Source: Oligoflexia bacterium
GTDB taxonomy: Bacteria > Bdellovibrionota_C > UBA2361 > JAFLCA01
Direction: 5' to 3'
Assembly: GCA_019694465.1 (NCBI GenBank)
Contig: JAIBBV010000038.1
Location: forward strand, 1-38,907
DNA length: 38,907 bases
In this document: piece after piece, positions 33,601 through 38,907 of the stretch
How positions within the stretch are numbered: position 1 is the stretch's first letter
How the letters are laid out: each line of letters starts with the position of its first letter
Position numbers and translations under genes: made by a program
Notes under the pieces: model-generated
The model's input: the letters and a program-made list of their open reading frames with translations, nothing else
Told to the model about the DNA's origin: nothing
Databases searched by the model: none

Positions 33601-34373
33601 ACGACTCTGTCGAGGTTATTGCAACCGACATGGCTGGCAATCGACAAAAGTACGCCAAAACCATGGGAGAGCTCCGCTATGAGTGCTTCGTAGCGGCAGA
33701 TCCTAGAAACGGCTTGGGGCCACAGTTGCCACCTACCCCGACTCCAACGCCGACACCAACCGGTGGATCTGGTTCAGGTAGCGGCGGCTCTGGAAACGGC
33801 GGATCTCCCTTGGTAGGTCTAAAGACTAGCTCTTCGCGAGTCGGACCAGGCGACTTCTTGCGATTTACTCTCTCCATGCAATCGTTAAGTGGCCAAAGTA
33901 AAGCAGTTGTACTTGGATCTGCTTCTGGCAGTTCACCCGGCCAGACTTGGGGCGGACAGCACTTTGCCCTAAATAACGATCGCTACTTCAAGCGCACACA
34001 ACAGTCGCTTAAGGGAAGCATTAACGTAAATGGCTCTTCAGCTAGCATGGTCCTCGATCTGCAAGTGCCGAGGGTCTGCTCGCGAGCTTCACGTAAGGCG
34101 CTAAAGCATCAAGCTGCCCTAATGGCTGGAGATGGCTCAGTTGCAGCAGTTTCAGAGCTAAAGTCAATTACGCTAGTACCGGGCGTCTCCGGGCGTGCCT
34201 CGAATCCGCTACAAAAAGAAATCGATAAGGCCCAGAGAGATTTAAGCAAGGCACGCGCGAAGAGAGCTCAAGCCTCAATTCGCTCCGCCTCTAATAAGCT
34301 AAACTCCCTCAAAAAACGTCAGATAAAGGCTAAGGCTCTGGGAGCGCGACTGTTCGCTTCAATCTGCGATTAA
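30648..34373 (+). CDS. Exported protein with hydrazine-synthase-alpha-like di-haem region
   Basis: The 1241-residue protein begins with a signal-type helix (LVNCLLLVLLWQVLAIEKCY). Residues about 50-650 resemble a beta-rich propeller-like region with many Trp and Gly turns. Around 690-790 there are two c-type haem motifs, CGGCH at 705-709 and CGNCH at 775-779; the first follows WHSPKPGEKRVG, a pattern I associate with the hydrazine-synthase alpha middle-domain family. A Thr-Pro and Gly-Ser linker (near 1025-1050) leads to a C-terminal domain and a basic coiled coil (EIDKAQRDLSKARAKRAQA). No anammox genes are nearby, so hydrazine synthesis is not implied. TTG 30648 is the longest start; GTG at 30657 is also possible. 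It is convergent with the methyltransferase gene, three bases apart. Confidence 0.75.
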   Translation: MSVVWTVKVKSVFSRASLVNCLLLVLLWQVLAIEKCYSQIPSGPSWQFGVNPSAPIAFSAVERYRRNGTAPYDFQLSSGQPVEATAYGLSASDFTVFHSSCQVYLYVPGRVAANPVLIFPKPEHQSMIDAPYQLGCATELRSGLSRPVLYASYVHDVTRYASLSNVPIKGADIYSFDLQPFLTDPNYSGAVNVRRLTTQPTNRLEFATNPSLAAASNMNWGGIMHMGATEMETDKGRFLVFTSNRDTLQNSNGSLIDNFNLFQAKILPDGSIGHINRFQYYTTTSAASAFNLRDGIGFSIQDRIADHRHWVLQAVSANGVWDPLFGYGTQSGMANHLATLYSAVPGDTTGAFDYVISTQYYSRIFNNGFGALSGAPLALKGVNNNDTPGGFGTYQPTQAGSGMLTLNIAANEDQPSWDQNTGQVIGKMSTPAAGRPGEFYAAYSPTCANTRNLTDGCWALNSSLGRYHSHIVLRTGLVDSQGRLVGVDPRNTSVWAPVIKDTNKYYSLVFPTPMLTWVERTSAPPHYGTTWASATGEPVAMVGTSDASNTDREPLECSIILNPPAIDSNVWRSSSFQNQRELGLSAHSPLMWVRDPSKISRSAQDSVCNTPLHPGDVGWMEIAITSEKTDTTRLNPIASSTEIERSLGVVRVGVPFNGGIDSSFSAFIPSDQPYKFRPLHPVTGLGMINHDGWHSPKPGEKRVGCGGCHNHKLNAAVPWQGTRASQPTYRPAELMNVTPYIRYDAQCNAVEDLDPNPTRQNPKWTNLFPKVQQYCGNCHATGQNGEPAFVVSTANATYDALVNTPNRLNSSVGSDSTRARQWAIPRMAMMSLACMAARGERTDGRDNTFYLAHQDLDFHLSPIHASIGLCSGNHPDGLAAANFVYDFCRWIDTGAHNDATYTNQQIDFDRFHPSVTGALLDRPGCTSAQGLRVGFWDDSGYIQSIEVKGVPAGSSQGFDVVRAPAGGLQNGFETFTEISQLGDDDDSVEVIATDMAGNRQKYAKTMGELRYECFVAADPRNGLGPQLPPTPTPTPTPTGGSGSGSGGSGNGGSPLVGLKTSSSRVGPGDFLRFTLSMQSLSGQSKAVVLGSASGSSPGQTWGGQHFALNNDRYFKRTQQSLKGSINVNGSSASMVLDLQVPRVCSRASRKALKHQAALMAGDGSVAAVSELKSITLVPGVSGRASNPLQKEIDKAQRDLSKARAKRAQASIRSASNKLNSLKKRQIKAKALGARLFASICD

Positions 34374-34376
34374 GCG

Positions 34377-35318
34377 CTACATATTTTGCAACTTTGGCGG
34401 AGCAGAGTTACGCTCCCAAAAAGTTCCAGCATGCAGTCCCTGAATCGGCTGCCCGGGACTGGCATTTTGCACACGCTTTTGCGCCAGTAAACAATACTCC
34501 TCTTCAAGCTCTATTCCTATGAAGTGACGCCCTAACTTTTTTGCTACCACTGCCGAAGTGCCAGAACCAACAAATGGATCCAAAACAAGTTGTCCTGGAT
34601 TTGAACTAGCCAATACTATCTTAGCTAGCAGCTTTTCCGGCTTTTGAGTTGGGTGTGGAGTGTTCTCTGGCATCGACCAAAATGGCACCGTCAGGTCCGT
34701 CCACAGATTAGAGGCAGCCGTAGCGCGGAAGCGTCCAAATTCGTTCTGCTCCCAATCTTTGGCCTGCCCACCCTTATCTGTGTATGGAGCGATCACGCGC
34801 CGCATCAGCTTCACAGCATCAGCATTATAAACATACTGCGTACCAAGGCTGGCAAACCAAATATCCTCTGAGGCGGACTTCCAATTACGTAGTGCCGCTC
34901 GACCCTTTTCCCTCTCCCAAGTAATGCGATTTTGAATAATGAAATAGCGACTAAGTACTCTTTCAACGGCTGAGGAACAACGCCAGTCGCAGCAAACATA
35001 AATTGAGGCCTGTGCTGACATCACTCGTGGCAACTTACTAATCCATCCATCCAGCCAATTCGCGTATTGAGCCTCATCTTGTTCGACGAAGGTACGGGTA
35101 CCAAACGTACGTCTTAAATTATAGGGCGGATCGGCAACCACCAAATCTATCGATTGTGCTGGAATGGCATCGATGCCGTGGTGACAGTCACAACATACAA
35201 TCAAGTCGCGTGCACCACGACTTAAATCGGCCGGAGAAGCTACGCCTGCGCGTAGTGTATCTTTCTCGGCCGGGTCCAGCTCGATTGTCCGATTACGCTT
35301 CGCTCTTACGTTTTCCAC
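34377..35318 (-). CDS. Beta-class DNA adenine methyltransferase, orphan (YhdJ-like)
   Basis: Motif IV DPPYN at 63-67 precedes the AdoMet-binding motif I DPFVGSG at 247-253, the order that defines the beta class, and DPPY favours N6-adenine methylation. HPTQKP at 222-227 and IVLASSNPGQLVLDPF are also family blocks and resemble E. coli YhdJ. No restriction endonuclease gene lies beside it, so it is probably a solitary, epigenetic or housekeeping methyltransferase. Start is GTG at 35318. It follows the ROK kinase gene by 15 bp and should be co-transcribed with it. Confidence 0.88.
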   Translation of the reverse strand: MENVRAKRNRTIELDPAEKDTLRAGVASPADLSRGARDLIVCCDCHHGIDAIPAQSIDLVVADPPYNLRRTFGTRTFVEQDEAQYANWLDGWISKLPRVMSAQASIYVCCDWRCSSAVERVLSRYFIIQNRITWEREKGRAALRNWKSASEDIWFASLGTQYVYNADAVKLMRRVIAPYTDKGGQAKDWEQNEFGRFRATAASNLWTDLTVPFWSMPENTPHPTQKPEKLLAKIVLASSNPGQLVLDPFVGSGTSAVVAKKLGRHFIGIELEEEYCLLAQKRVQNASPGQPIQGLHAGTFWERNSAPPKLQNM

Positions 35319-35333
35319 GACCTGCCCTCAAAG

Positions 35334-36257
35334 TTAATTACCTGGAGCAATCGCCAAGGCTGCCAAGTCCTGAACGCGTGGGCCTAAAATAGCTACGTCG
35401 ATTACGCAATTATTGTATGCATCAGGCAGGGCTTCACGCTTCGCAGCCTCACGCACCGCATCAATATACAATGAGCCCAGTCGCACAGCTAAGCTGCCTA
35501 GGCTAACTCGCTCTGGGTTGAGGGTATCAATTAGATTGCCTATGAACTCACCGAGGTAGGCTCCGCTTTGGCGCACTATCTCTTGCGCCAGCGCATCACC
35601 GGCAATTGCTGCCACGCCCACCACTTTTCCACTGAGCACAGGCAAAGAATCGAGCGTAGAAGGCGCATGCGGCTCTTTTAGTCGCAAAGCCGCTAAGTTT
35701 CCAAGCGCAGTTCCGCTGGTGAATCCCTCCAAACTGCCTGCTTTGTAAAATCCTACCGGGCCATCAGAGCGCAAACGTGCATGCCCGACTTCACCAGCTA
35801 AATCCTGCTTACCACGATAAAGCTTGGAGTTCAGAACTAAGCCGGCGCCCATTCCGGTCCCGCATGTAAGGTAAACTAGGTTATCTACCTGTTTATTAAA
35901 TCCCCACAGCCATTCCGCAACAGCGCCAGCGTTAGCGTCATTCTCCATCGCTACTGGCACACCAAAAGCTTGTTCAATCCAGGTGCGCACAGGGGCTTGG
36001 TGCCAATCAGCGCTCAGATTTGGAGGATTAAGGAGGATGCCTCGCACACTAGACATTGGCCCAGGCGCTGACACCCCGCACGCTTCAAGACGCTGGCTCG
36101 AGTATTCCTGGGTTAGCTTCCTACCGGCGGACACAAAAAATTCGCGCCCGGCTGCAGCTCCGCCGGTTGGCGCCTCGTAGCGCCTAAATATTTCACCAGC
36201 ACGGTTCCCCGCAGAGACGGCAAGCTTGGTGCCGCCTATATCAAAGCCAAGTAGCAT
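35334..36257 (-). CDS. ROK-family sugar kinase lacking the zinc-binding cysteines
   Basis: The N-terminal ATP loop is FDIGGTKLAV, the catalytic Asp is D107 in MENDANAGAVAE, and the phosphate loop CGTGMGAG follows. The GEVGHARL block retains the ROK His159. The usual CxCGxxGC zinc cluster is replaced by VGFYKAGS at 168-175, while the following Leu-Glu is kept. The protein is 307 residues, normal for the family, and has no N-terminal HTH, so it is a kinase rather than a repressor. Glucose or an N-acyl hexosamine are likely substrates, not decidable here. First gene of a two-gene operon with the methyltransferase. Confidence 0.85.
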   Translation of the reverse strand: MLLGFDIGGTKLAVSAGNRAGEIFRRYEAPTGGAAAGREFFVSAGRKLTQEYSSQRLEACGVSAPGPMSSVRGILLNPPNLSADWHQAPVRTWIEQAFGVPVAMENDANAGAVAEWLWGFNKQVDNLVYLTCGTGMGAGLVLNSKLYRGKQDLAGEVGHARLRSDGPVGFYKAGSLEGFTSGTALGNLAALRLKEPHAPSTLDSLPVLSGKVVGVAAIAGDALAQEIVRQSGAYLGEFIGNLIDTLNPERVSLGSLAVRLGSLYIDAVREAAKREALPDAYNNCVIDVAILGPRVQDLAALAIAPGN

Positions 36258-36517
36258 TCCTAGAGTCTAGCTCAAATCCACATTCAAGTGGAATATAAAC
36301 CCGGCGGACAAGTGGTGGCACTATTTAATTATGGCCCCCGATCTTGATGGCGCTAAAGATATTTGAAGCATTTTGGTAGACCCTCGGGGCTTAGGGTATC
36401 AATGTCTTGTGCGGCTTGACTTGGCTGCGCCAAGGTATCGCCCGCCCAGCTGCTCAGCCATTTTTTGTCAAAGATCACTGCGGCTGGGTTTACGTAGATC
36501 CTGAGGCGAAGTTGTGA

Positions 36518-37213
36518 CTATTGAAAGCCAAAAAGCACCTTCACAGTTCCATCTCTTCCTGGACTAATGGCTTCTTTAGAAAACTCGATTGATTTAACGG
36601 GGGTATCTACCCCTATCGCCTTACCGAGGGCATATCCGGTCACACGCACCGGCTGTATCATTTCAATCGCTCGTCTTACTTTATCCTCAGTACGAGGCGA
36701 GTCTCCCCACCCCTCAGAAAACTCCCTCAAACAGCCTGCAGCAAATGTAGCTAACATCCGATGGTCCTCTTCAGTCAGCCTATGCGCTCCAGCAGCTAGG
36801 CTAGCTACAACTTCCTCACCTCTTCCACCTGGATCCGGCCCTGGTCCATAAACTCCGACTACAATCGGTACTCGCCTGGCGGCAAGATCGTCCATGAATC
36901 GATCATGGCTACTCGGATAGTACCCGTCTCCTGGCGAGATTCCTCCAAGCCGACTAGCAGATACGGCAAGCCCCGATCCCCCTCCCAGACTTGGCATCCG
37001 ATTAATCCCCTCTGCTCCGGCAGCAAGACGCATTTCACCCTGAAGCTCAGCGGCCAAAAGTCTGGTTCTTGCGGCGTAGAAATCTAGTACAGGCGCCATT
37101 CTTTCGGCGCCAACCTCGGGAACATCAGTTGCAGGAGCGTTGATTGGGTGAGTCTCTGTTGGGGAGTCCTGAGAAGGCTTAGCGTTGATATGATCTAACT
37201 GCTTGATATTCAT
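36518..37213 (-). CDS. Hypothetical protein, 231 residues
   Basis: I do not recognise this protein. Start at ATG 37213 is supported by GAGG about seven bases upstream; an earlier frame start at 37243 is less likely. The first 40 residues are polar (many Pro, Asn, Thr). A helical segment follows (LDFYAARTRLLAAELQGEMR), then a Gly-rich stretch with GLAVSASRLGGISPGDGYY, and a C-terminal half with VPIVVGVYGPGPDPGGRGEE. No signal peptide or membrane helix. It is divergent from the GNAT gene. The 260 bp between its stop and the ROK gene holds a hairpin CTTGGC/GCCAAG (36420-36434) and nothing else I can support. Confidence 0.55.
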   Translation of the reverse strand: MNIKQLDHINAKPSQDSPTETHPINAPATDVPEVGAERMAPVLDFYAARTRLLAAELQGEMRLAAGAEGINRMPSLGGGSGLAVSASRLGGISPGDGYYPSSHDRFMDDLAARRVPIVVGVYGPGPDPGGRGEEVVASLAAGAHRLTEEDHRMLATFAAGCLREFSEGWGDSPRTEDKVRRAIEMIQPVRVTGYALGKAIGVDTPVKSIEFSKEAISPGRDGTVKVLFGFQ

Positions 37214-37343
37214 GAAACAACCTCGTCCTAAAGGACTTTGCACCTAACCCCACACAAGTGGTTATGGTAGGGATCCAAACTTTTGGCGCCTTGCAGCCAG
37301 GCGAAGTAGCGTTGCCCCCGGCTTAATAGTACAATTTCGCTTT

Positions 37344-38387
37344 ATGCTCGCAGTACCAAATCCAAATGGGCCAACTGAGGAACAAGTCGTAGTTAAGCGA
37401 CTTGCAGACATTCCACGCGAAAAGCTATCTGAATTCCTTGATGCCGCTCTTACTCAAAAAGACAAAGAGCGACTACTAGCTTCAATTGCTGCAGCAGAGC
37501 GCTCAGAAGATCCCGCTATCCTTGTCGCTGTGGCCCCTGGATCTGATGTTGATGTTGTGGCCCTGGGCACTGCAACTATGTCCATGCATGCTTTTTCAAA
37601 CTGGGGCATAAATCTCGCCGCCATTAAGCCTGGCTGGGAAGATACTCAGCAGGTTAGTTCCCTGGTAGCTGCCCTGGTTAAGCACACTGAGCAAAACTAT
37701 GCCCATTTAGTCGAGGCAGGACATGCCGAAGCCTTGGCTTTAAGTACAGGCACTACTCAGCCACAGTTATTTCATGCGTTGGGCTTTAAGCCTGTGCACA
37801 CGCATGCGCAAGCACAAGGCGATGCTGTAACTTGGCTTTTGCGTGTGACACCCAGTGACGGGACTGTTTTTCAAGCACCTGTCAGCATCTCCACACCCAA
37901 AGTTCATCCAATGCGTCAGGCCGAGGTGCGCCCCTTGCAAGGAGATGATGCCCTTAGACAGGCACTCGCTCTAGTCCAAACTTTTTGGGGAGAGGAAGGG
38001 GCTAAGCATTTTGCAGCTGAAATCATAGAAATTAGAGGCATGCCAGGCTCAGAGGTATACGCCTACTATGAAGGTGAGAAGGTGCTGGGAGTAGGTGCCA
38101 TTATTAAAGCCCTACACCATCAGGAAGCCTGGTCACGGGCCTGGATAGTGGTTGATCAGGCAAGGCGCAGTGGCGGACTTGGACAGAAAATCATCCAAAC
38201 TCTGCTGGCGCATGCGCATGAAAATCACCCCAAATTCTCGGATAGCCCAGTATTGATAATGGAAGGATTCACATACACGCCCGACTATTATCTTAAGTAT
38301 GGGAATCAACCGATCGCGGCTCGCGACTTTAAGCGCGGGCTTGGCACTTGGACCATGCGTGCGGTGCTGGCCAATAACATCGAATAG
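37344..38387 (+). CDS. Tandem GNAT-domain acetyltransferase
   Basis: The 347-residue protein appears to hold two GNAT folds. The C-terminal one (about 190-345) keeps the acetyl-CoA loop RRSGGLGQKI at 274-283 after VLGVGAIIKALHHQEAWSRA. The N-terminal one (about 15-165) has the end-of-fold motif LFHALGFKPV at 142-151 but no clear RxxGxG loop and is probably non-catalytic. Substrate unknown. There is no Shine-Dalgarno before the ATG at 37344, so translation may be leaderless. It is convergent with the amidohydrolase. Confidence 0.75.
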   Translation: MLAVPNPNGPTEEQVVVKRLADIPREKLSEFLDAALTQKDKERLLASIAAAERSEDPAILVAVAPGSDVDVVALGTATMSMHAFSNWGINLAAIKPGWEDTQQVSSLVAALVKHTEQNYAHLVEAGHAEALALSTGTTQPQLFHALGFKPVHTHAQAQGDAVTWLLRVTPSDGTVFQAPVSISTPKVHPMRQAEVRPLQGDDALRQALALVQTFWGEEGAKHFAAEIIEIRGMPGSEVYAYYEGEKVLGVGAIIKALHHQEAWSRAWIVVDQARRSGGLGQKIIQTLLAHAHENHPKFSDSPVLIMEGFTYTPDYYLKYGNQPIAARDFKRGLGTWTMRAVLANNIE

Positions 38388-38404
38388 CTCGGATTCAAGG
38401 GCTG

Positions 38405-38907
38405 TTACTTTACGCCAGCGGAGCTAAAAATTACTTTCCCACCTAGCACTGTATGAGTCACTGTAGCCCTGGAAATACCTTGTGGCGCTTGTCGATGTAA
38501 GCAGCAATCCATCACCACCATATCCGCCAACATTCCTGGTCGAAGCATGCCCTTTTGTGTCTCTTGGAATTCAGCAAAAGCTCCAGCATATGTGTAAGCC
38601 CGAACGCACTCGTCTAGACTAAACTCGGCTGGTTTTCCAGCATCACACCAATCAGATCGCTGCATGGCGGACTTAATGGTCTGCATAGGCTCGTAAGATA
38701 CAACCGGCCAATCTGAGCCAAATGCGATGGGGACTTGACTTAACTTGAGGCTACGCCAAGCGTAGCAAAATGGCAGACGCTGCTCGCCTACCCCAGCCAA
38801 CCATGAGTCACTTTCAGCCGGACGCTGAAGGGGGCAGTGCAGAGGCTGAATACTGGGGATAATCGAACTTGCGCGCATGCGTTCAATATCATGTGGAGAG
38901 GCAAGTT
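38405..38907 (-). CDS. Amidohydrolase family 3 (YtcJ-like) protein, C-terminal part; 5' end outside window
   Basis: The minus-strand frame is open to the right edge, so only the C-terminal 167 or so residues are visible. They carry IPSIQPLH, a block of YtcJ-like metal-dependent hydrolases, the metal-site motif FGSDWPVVSYEPM, and the terminal beta-sandwich (MLRPGMLADMVVMD, THTVLGGKVIF). The ATG at 38878 is internal. The substrate cannot be told. Confidence 0.82.
   Translation of the reverse strand, partial: LASPHDIERMRASSIIPSIQPLHCPLQRPAESDSWLAGVGEQRLPFCYAWRSLKLSQVPIAFGSDWPVVSYEPMQTIKSAMQRSDWCDAGKPAEFSLDECVRAYTYAGAFAEFQETQKGMLRPGMLADMVVMDCCLHRQAPQGISRATVTHTVLGGKVIFSSAGVK

Overview
The window looks like a chromosomal segment of a free-living Gram-negative bacterium of intermediate GC content, roughly half by eye. 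Supporting this are a BatD-type membrane protein, an outer-membrane beta-barrel with signal peptide, a sigma-54-type activator, many receiver-domain proteins and housekeeping genes (nadA, efp, tag, acs, clpB, cbpA, one tRNA). The style (many two-component proteins, an elongation factor P with an unusual tip, many unrecognised ORFs) recalls deltaproteobacteria-like or candidate-phylum lineages. I cannot place it more precisely from sequence alone. I see no phage, transposase or CRISPR array.

Layout. 1-5.1 kb: the C-terminal part of BatD, a small unknown gene, quinolinate synthase (nadA), a soluble Aer-like PAS protein and a hairpin-rich intergenic stretch holding one copy of an 80-bp repeat. 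5.1-6.1 kb: an outer-membrane protein with a promoter/operator candidate. 6.2-10.9 kb: a tightly packed minus-strand operon of five genes for nitric-oxide signalling: receiver-HDOD, receiver-degenerate HD-GYP, a receiver protein, an H-NOX haem sensor and a histidine kinase. It diverges from an NtrC-type activator at 11.0-12.3 kb. The intergenic region has two 15-bp palindromes and a sigma-54-like promoter. 12.3-16.6 kb: a PH-domain membrane protein preceded by a 12-bp inverted repeat, a small protein plus an erythromycin-esterase-like enzyme, a DUF2231-like membrane protein divergent from a membrane-anchored LuxR-type regulator, and tRNA-Ala(CGC). 16.9-18.7 kb: an unknown gene, efp and tag in a row. 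18.8-20.7 kb: acetyl-CoA synthetase.

20.9-25.4 kb holds the most striking object: a 1480-residue protein joining a complete FliA/WhiG-type sigma factor to two ParB-like modules, each followed by a related C-terminal region. I know of no described system with this architecture. 25.4-29.4 kb: a second copy of the 80-bp repeat and a cbpA-clpB chaperone operon. 29.5-34.4 kb: an unknown protein and a large exported protein with two CxxCH haem motifs resembling the hydrazine-synthase-alpha middle domain family. 34.4-38.9 kb: an orphan beta-class adenine methyltransferase with a ROK-family kinase, an unknown gene, a tandem GNAT protein, and an amidohydrolase cut by the right edge.

How parts may work together (inference): NO binding to H-NOX would tune the kinase, which would phosphorylate the three receiver proteins, two with non-enzymatic-looking HDOD/HD-GYP outputs; the divergent activator probably drives the operon through sigma-54 and represses itself. 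The sigma-ParB fusion would couple promoter recognition to a ParB-type DNA clamp.
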